Assembly: GCA_001969505.1 (NCBI GenBank)
Contig: LSSK01000114.1
Coordinates: forward strand, 1 to 52,840
Direction: 5' to 3'
From: Zancudomyces culisetae
Taxonomy: Eukaryota > Kickxellomycota > Harpellomycetes > Harpellales > Legeriomycetaceae
Length of the DNA: 52,840 nucleotides
Part shown: in pieces, positions 41,580 through 52,840 of the stretch
How positions within the stretch are numbered: the stretch's first letter is position 1
Layout: every line of letters begins with the position of its first letter
The notes under the pieces: model-generated
What the model was told of the DNA's origin: nothing
The model's database searches: none
The model's input: only the letters and a program-made list of their open reading frames with translations
Made by a program: the position numbers and the translations under genes

Positions 41580-43183
41580 ATGATCAGGAGAACGCTACCA
41601 AGTTTGAAGGTAATGGGAAGATATATGACAACGACACGCGTGATCGTGCGATCTTTGGATTTTCAAAGAGTGCAGGGATACTGAATCTATAATTAAAAAG
41701 TACAATTTGGTGGAGTGTCACATTAAACAGTAAAATTCTACTATGAATGAATAGAGTGTCAGATGGTACTCAAAGATCAACGAGCCAGTCGGACAGGTGT
41801 TTAAAAGTAAGCTGGAAAATGGGCCATCATTTGATGATTTTGTTAGTGGTCAAGTAGACAGCATAAAAGGGTAAATGATTTGATTGTACAGAATATGTAA
41901 ATGGCTAAAGAACTATTGAATATACATGTATGTATATATATGTTTAGTTAGTGTTTAAAAAAAGTAGTTTATCTTGTGGTATAATAAGGGTGATAAATGT
42001 GTCGTTGAAAATATCCATAACAATTGTACACGGGGTAAAGAAGCTTCTAAAACGATGATTAAAATCAAATAGAACCTCAAGATTGCCGAGTTGGTTAAAA
42101 ACACCGATCCCATCTGGAAAAGAATATGTAGGAATTAAAAAGACCGTGGAAGGGTTAAATCTGTCGACTGTAAGTAATGAATCATAATAATTTACTTTTT
42201 CTTTAAAATATATATATATAATAAGTAGAGTACATGAAAAGGTGGTAAAAAAAATGCTCAAATAGGTATGCAAAGAGGCCAGGTGTCCAAACATCCACGA
42301 ATGCTGGGGAGGAGGAGAACATAAAACAGCTACAGCGACGATTATGATTATGGGAGATACATGCACTCGAGGATGTCGGTTTTGTTCAGTGAAAACGTCT
42401 AGAACTCCAGCACCTGTTGACGAGCAGGAGCCTGAAAAGGTTGCAGAAGCTCTTGAGAAGTGGAAATTGGATTACGTGGTGCTGACGTCGGTTGATAGAG
42501 ATGGTAAGTACTTGACAATATCAAAGCATAAGTATATACACATTAGATATGAGCATTAGATATGAATACAAAAATAAAAGCCAACTATAACTGGATTGTT
42601 GAATATTTTAGATATGACGGATTATGGAGCAGGACACTTTACTAAAGTTGTTGAGACAGTTAGAGCAAGAAATCCGAAATTGATGATAGAATGTCTTACA
42701 CCAGACTTTAAAGGGGATAAAGAGTTGGTCTCTAGGGTAGCAAACAGCGGGCTGGACGTATACGCTCATAACATTGAGACAGTCCCGTCACTCCAGCGCG
42801 TGGTGCGAGACTACAGAGCTGGATACAAACAGTCACTTGATGTTCTTATTGAGGCAAAAAAGGCGACAAATGGGCGGGTGATTACCAAGACGTCAATTAT
42901 GTTGGGAATTGGAGAAACCGATGAAGAGGTCAAGGAGACACTTAGAGAGTTGCGAGAAGTAGGCAACGTGGATGTGGTGACGTTGGGGCAGTATATGCGG
43001 CCAACCAAGCGACACATGAAGGTAGTAGAGTACGTGACACCTCGCAAATTTGAATTTTGGAAGGAATATGCGGAAAAACTAGGATTCCTGTATGTTGCAA
43101 GCGGGCCACTTGTCAGAAGTAGTTACAAGGCTGGGGAATTTTTTATTAAAAATGTCCTGGAAAAGAGAAAAAATCATCAATAG
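41580..43183 (+). CDS. LIP5: Lipoyl synthase, mitochondrial radical-SAM enzyme (5 exons)
   Basis: Exons 41580-41609, 41755-41870, 42073-42169, 42266-42503 and 42612-43183 join in frame to 350 residues. Exon 1 (30 nt, [10 protein letters not shown]) joins to SVRWYSK and gives a typical basic mitochondrial presequence. Exon 2 holds [10 protein letters not shown], exon 3 [15 protein letters not shown], and exon 4 both iron-sulfur motifs: CX4CX5C (Cys83, 88, 94) for the auxiliary cluster and CX3CX2C (Cys114, 118, 121) for the SAM cluster. Exon 5 has [42 protein letters not shown] and [14 protein letters not shown]. The enzyme inserts two sulfurs into octanoyl chains on lipoyl domains of pyruvate dehydrogenase and related complexes. 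Exons 4-5 are certain. Exons 1-3 rest on family motifs and phase-compatible GT-AG junctions; exon 1 and the exon 2/3 junction are least sure. Confidence 0.9.
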
Positions 43184-43259
43184 TTGGAGAGAAACTAACA
43201 GAATAGATAAAATACATAAATAAAAAAGATAGTTCTAAAAGATAAAGTAATTAAATAAA

Positions 43260-45085
43260 TCAAGGTAGATAAATATTGGTAGACTTGGAGTGTTCTAGAT
43301 TGGAGTTGGTTAGTAAAGCATGGCCGTGGGACTTGGAGTTGGGGATGAATTTTGGAGCAGCGGATAGTAGAGGAGGAGGATCAATCATAGATCCACCATT
43401 ATTGCTGGAGATGCTCCTGCTGCTGTTTCTTCCAGCAATATTATTGTTGGCGAGGCCTTTGGCTGTATCCTCAGGCGAGAAATGGAAAAGCATGCTTCTT
43501 GGCAGTTGGGGTGGATTGGGTAACAGCTGGTTTTGCGACTGATTCTGCTGTTGGAGATTGCTGTTTGCAGCCATCTCGGCTTTGTTCATGTTTCTAAGCG
43601 TAATTATTTCGCGTTCCAGTGAGCTGATTCTGACTTTTAGCAAGGTATTTTCTCGTTCAAGTTTGTCACAAACACCTCGCAGGTTGTTGACATATGCTGT
43701 TCGACGCTCTCTGCTTCTTCTAGCTGCTTCACGATTCCGTTCACGTCTTCTGGCAATACGTCTTTGAGTAAGTGCATCTGCCTCTTCTCCGTTATTGGTC
43801 CCGCCACCCAAGTGTGAAATTCCCCCACTCCCACTACCGCTCTCTAAAAGCAATTGCTTTGTCTCTTCATCACCAGAAGACAAAGGATCATCCCTTCCCT
43901 TGATGCTCTCCTCCAACATATCCTCATTTGAATGTGGTGACTGTAGAGTACCAAACGGTGTGGTTGGCTGGTATTGTTGCGTTTGTTTCATACCTCTTGG
44001 CGATCCTGGAAATTGTGTTGATAGGAACGATCTTTTGTTTACAAATCCAATCTCGTTGTCAAGATGTTGCCCCTCTGCTCCTCCAATAGATCCTGTCATC
44101 GGAACCATATAGCTGTTTCCTTCTCCCATGCTATTGCTATTATTATTGTTGTTGTTGTTGCCATTATTATTGTTGTTGGGTTGGCCCTTTCCTGTATGCA
44201 ATGGATTGAATGCAATTGGTATAGAGTTTACCGCTATATTATAGTTAAGTTTTTTTAATACTCCCATCTCAATCTTACTAAACATTTTCCTTTCCTTAAA
44301 AAATAATTCAATGAATAAAACTTACACTCGCCAAGTACCAATGGTTCATCCCATATCCTGCTGGGTTGTGTTTCTGAAAATGTATCAAAACCATTACTGT
44401 TGTTATAATAGTTATTACTGTTGTAATAGTTACCATATCCATATGTATAGTTGTATCCTGGATTCAGTTGAGGATGTGTAACTGATCCCTCTTCAAATGG
44501 CCCGAAGCTGTTTGTTGTGGGTAACATTCCTGGAAGCCCATAGCTATTTGTGGACAGCGAAAATTGCTGTTGCTGTTGTTGTTGCTGTTGTTGCTGTTGT
44601 ATACTCCCCCCAAATCCTTTTTTTGCTCCTTGGTTTTGGTTTCCACTACCATTATTATTACTACCATTGTTATTGTAATTGTTACTGTTACTGTTATTCA
44701 TCTGTTGTTGCATATTTTCTGAAAACCCAAAACCACTTGCTGGTATTGATGGTGCTGCTGCCCCATCATATTGTTTACCCCCAGCCACCTCTCCATTCAT
44801 GCCATCATTCATCCCAAAGTTAAAGTTAATTCCAAACTGGTTGGTTAGTTGTGTATTTGGTAATGTATAGGTTACTCCATTCCCACCATTATTGCTGTTG
44901 TTACTGTTGTCTCCAATGCTACCCCTCCTGTTAACAACACCCCTGCCCCCATTATTATTATTGTTGCTATTATTATTACCTTTGGTGGATGTAGAGGTTA
45001 GCTCTTGTGTCATCACTACTGTCTTTTTGGATGGCGGTGGTGGTCCCTGTGGGGAGAAATGTGATATAACTTTCATTTGATTCAT
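43260..45085 (-). CDS. bZIP transcription factor, Asn/Gln-rich (2 exons)
   Basis: Two overlapping minus-strand frames join through a 50-bp intron (44327-44278, GTGTAAGT...TTTAG) into 591 residues: exon 1 is 45085-44328, exon 2 is 44277-43260. The basic region RRIARRRERNREAARRSRERR (core N-x-EAARRSR, of Gcn4/ATF-like type) is followed by a leucine zipper (LRGVCDKLERENTLLKVRISSLEREIITL). The rest is low-complexity: Asn runs and a Gln run (from about 44565). The alternative donor GTAAGT two bases further in is a better consensus but breaks frame, so the intron model is tentative. Exon 2 alone (341 residues from ATG 44285) would still hold the whole bZIP domain. Its target genes and orthologue are not evident. 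Confidence 0.8.
44565..44601 (-). repeat. Poly-glutamine codon tract
   Basis: CAA/CAG codons encode about 12 Gln in the N-terminal half of the bZIP protein. The tract is interrupted and probably variable in length. Confidence 0.85.
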
Positions 45086-48000
45086 TTGAAAAGCTTGGTT
45101 TTGATTATATTCTCTTCTTTGGGATAGCTTAGTATTATCTCTTATTTGTCTTTGTTGTTTGCGCTTCAGTATGAAGTGTATGATATGAGCAATGTATCTA
45201 ATATTTTCTGAAGTTTGTTATTTTCTCCTCTCCTCCACTTGTATTTGCTCTGTCTCTCTTTCTTTTTTCTTATCATAAATTGCGTTGTAGTTCACTGTGC
45301 CTAAACCTATTCAACCCTTTTCTTAATTTTAACCACAAAGAAAGGCTTGTTGAAGCAGTTTCTACTAATCAAAATTACTTTGAAATTGGGGCGATTAGAA
45401 TTTAAAACAAAAAAGTTTTTCCTCAGGCTAAGCAAGATTATAACGGCTTTTATATGCACCTATATATCACATTGGGAATTTTTTTATTTTTGCATCTATA
45501 TATACTCGTTTGGCTTATTTTTATTTTGCTCACACTATGCTTTTAATCACAATCCTCATTATTTTCTCATCTTTACAAATTGATGAAAATTTTTTAGGAT
45601 TTTTTCATGATCCATTTCTCTCAATCTGCCAACAAATATTATAATTAAAAAATTGCCATACTTCGTCTTGTAATTAATACATTCCTTCAATTTCGATTTG
45701 AAAGCCTGGTACCTCTATTACATAAATCGACTTTTCCATTTACATTTCCTCAATTGACGAGCCTTAAGCAAAAGTAGATATCTTGCCATGATTTTTTGCC
45801 TCCGAATTGAGACTGAATCGAGACAAAGCAAATGATAAAAGAACACAATAGTTAATTTCCAACAATAAAAGTTCTTTGCAATACAACACGCAAAAAAAGA
45901 ATATATCAATTCCGAATCCTCGTATTTTTTTTTGTTTTTGTAACAGAAATAAAAAAATAAAAAGAACCTCATAAATTCAGTCTTCCTACTTGGAAAGGAT
46001 GGTTTTTTTTCTCAACCGAAATACCCATGATTAATCTACCCAGAATTCTCTATTCTATCATCGCCTAGTTGTGCAGTTTATTGTTACTTTTGTTTCGGCT
46101 TTTACATAGAACATTGTCTGTGTTTTTAATAGTCCCAGAACCGCTCACCCCTCCCTCTATTTGTTTCACATTTCCTCGCTAATCGTACCTCCTTTCTATT
46201 TGAGTCTTTTTACTCTTTCTTGCACCACACACTATACTATCTTGGTCTGGTAAAACCGAACCTTTATGTAATGGTGATGATTCTACACAAAATAGCACAA
46301 TTTCAATCAAAATTTACGCATTTTCTTTCAACGTGTTATTTTAACCGATCTTTATGTAATTACCACTTATTACAAATTACTATCTCAATTTGCTTTTTCA
46401 CGCCAATTTTGGCTATTATTTTCTTCGTCCATTTTACACCAAAGCTAACCTTTTTATAATTATGTCCTTTTTGAGTTATTTATTGATTTTCATAATGCCA
46501 ACCACCGTTAAAAATATCCCCATTACTTTATTTATTACAAAGCAATATATTTTTCAGGAATAAAAACAGTTAGAAAAAATGCAATAAATATGTTTAATAA
46601 ATAAAAGTTTGTTCCTTTAAGAATTGCTTGGTGAAACTGGGAAGCTTTTACAGGAGTTCACTCACTCCCCCTCTCTTGCTATTTTTTTTCTTTTTCTTTT
46701 TCTTTTTCTCTACCCTTCTCTATCTTTCCCTCTCCATACATCTCCATACCTTTTCATTACATTGTAAAAGCAACCACTAGTTGCGCATTTTTCAAGACCT
46801 TTTCATTCCAAGTAAGAAAGAAGAGCGTGGGTATCACATACAACCAATTTCTGTTTGATCGGCTCATGCTAGCTCCTAGCATATAGTGTTGACTATACTA
46901 TCACACTTTTTAACTAAAATTGGTGTCAGCTGGATCAGGGGGGAGAGAGAGTTTGAGGGCGAGCCTGCCCTATGTGCTTAATATTAACTGCCTGCATTTT
47001 ATTGAACCTTTCTCTCTAAATATATATTTTTTCTCTTTATTGGTCGTTTTATTGGTGCTAAGACACCATATATAAAAAGCGACAAAAAAGAATACATACA
47101 TACAAAGGATTACCATCAAAACGAAATAATAATAAAAAACACCCCTTTCTTCCTTCATGTCCACCAAGGTCCGAATTCATTTACGCACACTTGTTTACAT
47201 TTTTGGCTAATATGGACGTGTTCACATGGCCCATTATATTTCCAATTTGAGATATTCGTGACTCTAATAGCAATAGATGCTCGGTAAATCTGAAAATAAA
47301 ATTTGTTTATTATTCCGAGTGTAACAAGCTCGACACATTGTCTTCAATAAATAATCCTAAATTTGTGTCTTTATTTATTTAGTGTATGTTTTGTCAGACC
47401 CAAAGGTCTGCTGTTTATTAAAATTACAAATTATAGGACTTACATCTGAAAAAATAGCAGTACAATGTCGTGTTATTACCAGCAAAGAAAGCAAAGATAC
47501 TACGCATATATTTGGATTAAGTTTAACATTTATCCTAGATTGGTTGTTCTTTAATACAGTACACGTCACAGAATTCCATTCATCACGCCTGTTTTTATTC
47601 ACGTTTTCTAATGATCTTTTGTACTCTATGATTTTTTTTTGCTGTTTTTTTTTGTGCTTTTAAACGTAAATCCATCCAATTAAAAATTGCAATTACATTT
47701 ACAATTAAAACTTTTATTTTCAATGTTAAGCAAATAAAATAGCATCATTTTCTTCTGTTTGCTGAGGTGATGACGTAATCCCATGGCCTATTTAATACAA
47801 AGTGTTAATGAAATGATTAAAACTAAAACTGCAGGTAAGGGCAAAAAAAAAAGCTTAGATGTTAATAAAAATCTAAATCCCATAATTAAATATCCTGAAT
47901 CCCAATAAGTTGCAAGTACCCCACAACCATAACATGCTCAGCAATCTGTTCTGCAACACAATGCAAACATTTTATTCTTTACAAGCGGCTTTACATAAGT

Positions 48001-51000
48001 ACACTTATCAATTTCCATAATACTTGTGCAAACATAGCAACGTAAATCCTGTTTTATGCTCTTTGTAAACTGTAAATGCTTACTAAGCTCTGTAAGTATA
48101 CAATAAACACTAGTACAATATTTGGACTTTTTCTCATGCCTTTGCATACATCTGCTGATTTAATATTACTTTAAACAGTTACTGAATTGCAAAAGCATAA
48201 ATATTGTTACATTTACTTTTGCGGTAAAATAATAAAAGGGACGATGACTTGGCCTTTGTAAAGTTAGTTGTATGTTAAGTGCACCACCATTTTCAACTTC
48301 TAAATGCCTAACCTTTCTTGTATTGTTATATTAGTAATTATTATATTCTGTGCTTAAATTGTTGAAAAAGACTGAATATTTGTTTACAAGCACAGAGTAT
48401 GTGCAAAACTCGTCACGAGTTGCTATCTATCACCAAGTCAATATCGGGACAGCTTTGGCATCAAGTAAAAAGTCATAAGAAATCAAAAAAAAAATTATTT
48501 GGGATATTTGATAGAAATGGACAGAATCGAACTCTTATTTGGTCTTGTTTACAAAATAATATTAACCCAACAGTATTCCAAATACATTAAAAATCAACAA
48601 GAACAAAAATATACCAATTCCATCTCACATGAAGGAACTTCACACTATTAATAAATTAATCTAAATAATGAGGACTTTGGTTTAGAGGAATAAAAAAGCC
48701 CGTCTTTTTGTATTGCAATTAGTCAGAAAAGAAACCATCATGTGGGTGATATTATAAATCCTTTACATTTAGTTTTCCGGAATACATGCTTGACAATAAT
48801 CTGCAATGTTTTTTCGTGGAGGGTTTCGTCTTATCTTTAAATGTTTTCTCCGAGGTGAAATCCATAAAATAAAATAAAGAAATACAGATAGCAAGGTCAT
48901 GTTGGTTGTAGCTTGGTGTGGATGAACAAATGCTTGAAAATCCGCAAAATAAAACTAAACTTGACTACTAACCGCAACTTTTCCTCCAATTTTTAAAAAA
49001 AATAAATTCTTGCCTTCGCATTTAGGACAGAAAAACTTCCAAGAAAATCAGGCCTAAGAGCAAATATTCTACACAACTTTATTTTGAACAAGATCAGACG
49101 AGTTTCCCGTTATTTTTTTTTCCCGAGCAGCCTCATTTTTACAGACCCAGCACTTACTACTAGTCATGGGAATATCGAAGTAGTATTAAACTGGTTTTGC
49201 GATTTTCTTACTTGTTCTCCTCTGATAAAATCGGAAACTTTCTATAGCTATATAATATTCGTCAGCAAATATCATTTCCATTGTGGCTCTGGTAAAAGCT
49301 CTTGTATTTAGAAGAGGTGAGAGAAAGCATCATGCTGAGTTTATCGGGATCAGTGAACATTCCCTTTTAAACTAATTTTAAAGTTACCAATCAAAAAATT
49401 ATAACTAAAAAAAAGTCATTAACCAAAAATACAAAGTATAAAATATAGAATATAAAAACAAAAAAGTTTGTTGATGGCACCTCAAGCAATAAAAAGAGCA
49501 CCCATCCACAGTTTCGCTCTTATTACAACACGCACTGATAGTTGAACCAACTAAAATGGTGCTACCCGCGAGTTCAACCGATGAAATGTACATTTATTAT
49601 TTGTTAAATATATTTTTGGACACCTCCAAAAACAAGTTGATAATATACAGTGTGCCGATAGTTTGTTGCTATAGTGTTCACTAAAAAATAAATGCATATT
49701 CCTCACCGAACCTTTTCGATAAGAGTATAGAAAAGTGAATAACCCGTTATTACCCATCTCCCTTTGCCCACCCCCCCTCTACTATGTTTAGTAAACAAAG
49801 AGCAAAGGGTCGGTATGTGAAAATTAGTAGCTATAAATTCCGCATGTTATCCTTTACTCCGCCAGTACTGTGCTTTATAGGAAATGAATACCACTTCATA
49901 TTATATGCATCCGATAATTTTAAATTCTTTTGTTTGGGGAGAGGGGAGGGGGTATACTTGTATACCTTATTTGTAACACGTTTCTATACCCATGTGTTTA
50001 ATAAATCAGTTAAGCATGTATGTAGAGACTTTCAAACAAGAAAAAAAAACCTCCTGCTAATGTTACAAGTTTCAAATGATTGTCGGTCTTTTTTTTTGAA
50101 TACTCATAAACTAGTCATCGATGCAGATTGATGTGGCTCGAGTAGATTTGCTTTTCTATACCAGTTAACAATCTTACCACAATTTCGTCGTTAAATCCAC
50201 CTCTACTTGTTGGAAATTGAAATCCATCTATTTAGGCAGCGCACGTACATATGACGTTTAATGATAGTTAACCCTGTTGTGAAATGCTACTACATTTATT
50301 TCGGCTTATTTCATTCGTTTAATTGATGCAGGCTGTAGTTCATGTTGTTAAATAAATTACTACCATCGCTTTGATTCATTTTTTGTAACGCGACTTTTTA
50401 ATGTCATCAAGTTCCGGATAAAATTCTCCAGTTTAGTGGTTATCAGAAGTAAAAGAGTACACGAATAAGCATCATTTATATATTTATCAGTTAATTGAAA
50501 GTTTACTGTTATAAAGGATGTGTTCCTGCAATAAGGTAATGGCACAAGCTCCAAGTTTGTTTTTTTTTTCATTCTTTTTTTGGCAATTTCACAGACTATG
50601 AAATCCTAATGTATTGTAACCAGAAATTTACTGTTATCTAGAGCGAATCAAATCATGTACAAGCTCAATTATAATCGCCCATAAAACTGAAAGGTTTTTT
50701 GTTGACAAAAAGGGCTTTGGGCTTTGGGCTTTGGGCTTTGTAACACATCATTTCTGGGTGCTTTTTATGTCCCTGGTTTGTAAACCAACATCTCCAAAAA
50801 CAGAAATTGATTTTTTTAAATCCAGATATAAGCTGGGCGTGAGTACATACCACCATTAAAACAACCACAAGATACAGCCAGTTCGTAGAAAAGAAATAGT
50901 AATTAGCTTATATAACAAGAGAGGTGGACTATCGCATACCCAAGGAAGATAATTCAGCATATGATATCCCTAATAACAAACGATGTGTGCTTTGAAACAG

Positions 51001-51119
51001 TATTTTGTAAGTTATGTGAATAATTATGAAGTGACTTTTTTTTGTTAAATCTGTTTGCGATAAGCATCTAATACAGCTAAGCTAAAAGAATCACACTAAA
51101 CGGGGGTTTGTAACATATA
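45086..51119. other. Gene-poor 6-kb region
   Basis: No gene is supported. The longest frame (49784-50131, 115 codons) has no recognisable domain. GGGCTTT is repeated four times at 50712-50739. Parts of this region are presumably the promoter of the bZIP gene and the 3' flank of the homeodomain gene. Confidence 0.5.
50712..50739 (+). repeat. GGGCTTT heptamer x4
   Basis: Four tandem GGGCTTT units in otherwise AT-rich DNA. It is too short and isolated to be a telomeric tract. Confidence 0.85.
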
Positions 51120-52169
51120 CTACAGCTTTCTATTTTTCCTCATATCACTATCACAATTTGTAAAAAAGTTGTTGCTAAAAGGCGTAGGAGTAACAAAGGA
51201 GTAATTACTAAATAAAGGGGGTTGGTTTTGCATGACATTGCCACCAACACTACCATCTATATTTATCTGTGTTTGTGTTAGCTGTGGATAATTGTTTTCT
51301 CTAGATAAATTGGAATCGAATGAGGTTTCGACTGGGAAAAAGTTAAGGCGAGTACTGTCCATACCAGTATTGTTTACATTGTTGTTGTTACTGCCAATAA
51401 TATCCCCGCTATTGTGTACATTATTATTCATATTGTTTGTATTATTTCCAGGAATGGTACGTGTATCTGAATAAACCTCCTGGTTTGGTAAAGCGACCAA
51501 ATGTGGTTGATGTGATGGATGAGACGGATAAGATAGATGGGATGGATAAGATGGATAAGATGGATGCATAAATGTGTAGCTCTGGTTCAAAAGGCTAGTA
51601 CTAAAACCCAACAACTCTGCAGTTATTGGATCATTATCTGTGCCACCAGTAAAAAATCCAGGAAAGTCTTGTCCATGAGCCACCTCAGCGCTTCGCTTTT
51701 CATCCTCAAATGGATCACTTTCTCTTATAGGAGCCATGATATTGGTGCTACAATCGCTGATGTAAACTGTTTTATTATCAGGTTCGTCTTTTGAGGCAGA
51801 AAGCGTGCTTTTGGTTGGAGTTTCTTGCTTTTTCCTGAATAAAGTATCCATCTTATGATCAAGTACATGCTTCTTTTTATCAATGGCGACATCTTTTTTT
51901 GATGAGTTGCTCTTTAAGGTTCTTTTTTCTATAGCCCTTCTATTTTGAAACCAAATCTGAATTTGACGACTAGACATATCCAAAACTCTAGCTAGCTCAT
52001 TTCTCTGCTTTGGAGTGGGCTTTTTTGTAGTAGCATAAGCCTCAAGGAGAAGAGCTAGCTGCTTATCTGTCGTTCTTTTTCTCTTTTTTGTTTCACGGGC
52101 ACTGTTATTAGCTTCATAAAGACTACCTTTTTCCTTATCGTAGGTACAGTGTACAAATTTCAGTAACAT
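51120..52169 (-). CDS. Homeodomain transcription factor
   Basis: A 349-residue protein with a 60-residue homeodomain at about 28-87: basic N-terminal arm KKRKRTTDKQL, helix 1 LALLLEAYA, helix 2 TPKQRNELARVLDM and recognition helix SSRQIQIWFQNRRA (Trp73, Phe74, Asn76, Arg78). It is of the typical 60-residue class, as in fungal Hoy1/Phx1/Yox1-like factors, not the TALE class. The C-terminal part is low-complexity: a Ser-Tyr-Pro-Ser-His repeat and an Asn-rich segment. Such factors often control cell cycle, stress or filamentous growth genes; the role here is unknown. The first ATG is used, and a TATATAAAA box lies 125-133 bp upstream on the same strand. No intron is seen. Confidence 0.88.
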   Translation of the reverse strand: MLLKFVHCTYDKEKGSLYEANNSARETKKRKRTTDKQLALLLEAYATTKKPTPKQRNELARVLDMSSRQIQIWFQNRRAIEKRTLKSNSSKKDVAIDKKKHVLDHKMDTLFRKKQETPTKSTLSASKDEPDNKTVYISDCSTNIMAPIRESDPFEDEKRSAEVAHGQDFPGFFTGGTDNDPITAELLGFSTSLLNQSYTFMHPSYPSYPSHLSYPSHPSHQPHLVALPNQEVYSDTRTIPGNNTNNMNNNVHNSGDIIGSNNNNVNNTGMDSTRLNFFPVETSFDSNLSRENNYPQLTQTQINIDGSVGGNVMQNQPPLFSNYSFVTPTPFSNNFFTNCDSDMRKNRKL

Positions 52170-52293
52170 TTTTTCTTTTCTAGACTACCTTATATTGCGA
52201 AAGAATCTAACCTTATATGGTTACAAGCTATTCTGTTTACTGGTTCAGCCTCGCTAGAAAGTATAACCTTAGGCATATGTTTGTTATGGAGGG

Positions 52294-52302
52294 TTTTATA
52301 TA
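52294..52302 (-). promoter_or_regulatory. TATA box of the homeodomain gene
   Basis: TATATAAAA on the minus strand, about 130 bp before the ATG at 52169. Confidence 0.45.
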
Positions 52303-52840
52303 AAAAGAAGAATCAAAACCGGCGGAGTATTCCGGGTAGATCTTGAGCTTTTTATAGGCGCTTGGAAATGATTAACCAATTTTCAACTTATTTTTTTTAT
52401 TGTGACACTTTGATCTCTTTTGACACCACCACATGTCAAGTGGACGGGTTCGGTTTCACTCTTGTTTTTGTTTACTGTTATTAATCCTCTCACATTTAAT
52501 GGCTTGATGCCAACATACCGCTTATTCTGGAATTATTTGCAATGTATAATATATATTTGAATGGTTACTGAAGAAAAAAAAGATATGAATCTTATTAGTG
52601 GTGTTTAGATAATCTAATTAATGCTCTGCAAATTAATTAAACACGCGTATTGGCCATTTGTTGATTATATTTCCCAGCCAACCATCATTAGTAAGGTTGT
52701 TTGTTACAAGAGGTAAACCCAAAGATCTATTGTCACATAAATTTTCCAGGTTTAAGTAACAAAGCTAGCTAAGCCTGTGTCACGCAGAGTAAAGAACCCG
52801 TCAAGACATAGATAACCAAAATATGTAAACCTGTACTTGG
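52303..52840. other. Upstream flank of the homeodomain gene
   Basis: No gene is seen up to the end of the window. Confidence 0.5.

Noticed and set aside
44278-44327. Unconventional Hac1/Xbp1-type splicing in the bZIP gene
   Set aside because: No paired CNGCNG loop sites are visible at the junctions, and the basic region is Gcn4/ATF-like, not Hac1-like.
1-52840. CRISPR arrays, LTRs or intact transposons
   Set aside because: No regularly spaced identical repeats, no long terminal repeats and no transposase or reverse transcriptase motifs were seen.

Overview
The window is fungal nuclear DNA, AT-rich, with the standard genetic code: CTG falls on conserved leucines in the Ski2 and lipoyl synthase genes. 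It carries short GTAAGT-type introns, a PTS1-tagged peroxisomal enzyme, a Rho-GEF citron-homology domain, an iron-type two-finger GATA factor, a Fus1-like SH3 membrane protein and Asn/Gln/Ser-rich regulators. I infer an ascomycete, perhaps an early-branching Saccharomycotina yeast. One gene has six introns and gene density is low, which argues against a budding yeast of the Saccharomyces or Candida type. The lineage is not proven.

Layout. 1-1521: the 3' end of a Rom2-like Rho1 GEF. 2.4-13 kb: an accessory-looking block. It holds three members of an unrecognised protein family (2432-3010, 3425-4006 and a stop-interrupted copy at 12300-12881), a GC-rich hairpin island (4290-4610), a possible small membrane protein (6133-6519), and an F-box/ankyrin reading frame split by one in-frame TGA (8028-11423). 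The duplicated family members bracket the ankyrin gene. 13-19 kb: gene-poor. 19-27 kb: an iron-responsive GATA repressor, the exosome helicase Ski2 (one intron) and a convergent peroxisomal enoyl-CoA isomerase. 27.0-28.7 kb: an apparently exact 737-bp duplication either side of a 212-N gap, most likely an assembly artefact. 29.5-31.6 kb: hydroxyacid-oxoacid transhydrogenase in seven exons. 32-38 kb, minus strand: the Fus1-like SH3 protein (two exons) and a half-size ABCG transporter. 37.7-41.6 kb: gene-poor. 41.6-43.2 kb: lipoyl synthase, five exons including a 30-nt first exon. 43.3-45.1 kb, minus strand: a bZIP factor. 45.1-51.1 kb: gene-poor. 51.1-52.2 kb, minus strand: a homeodomain factor.

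The genes do not form one pathway. Four regulators of transcription, RNA decay or signalling (GATA, bZIP, homeodomain, Ski2) sit among mitochondrial and peroxisomal metabolic genes. Features most worth a second look are the orphan family with its conserved promoter block, the ankyrin gene with its single TGA, the GC-rich hairpin island, the dense GATA-motif array inside the GATA factor's own coding sequence, and the false duplication at the gap.
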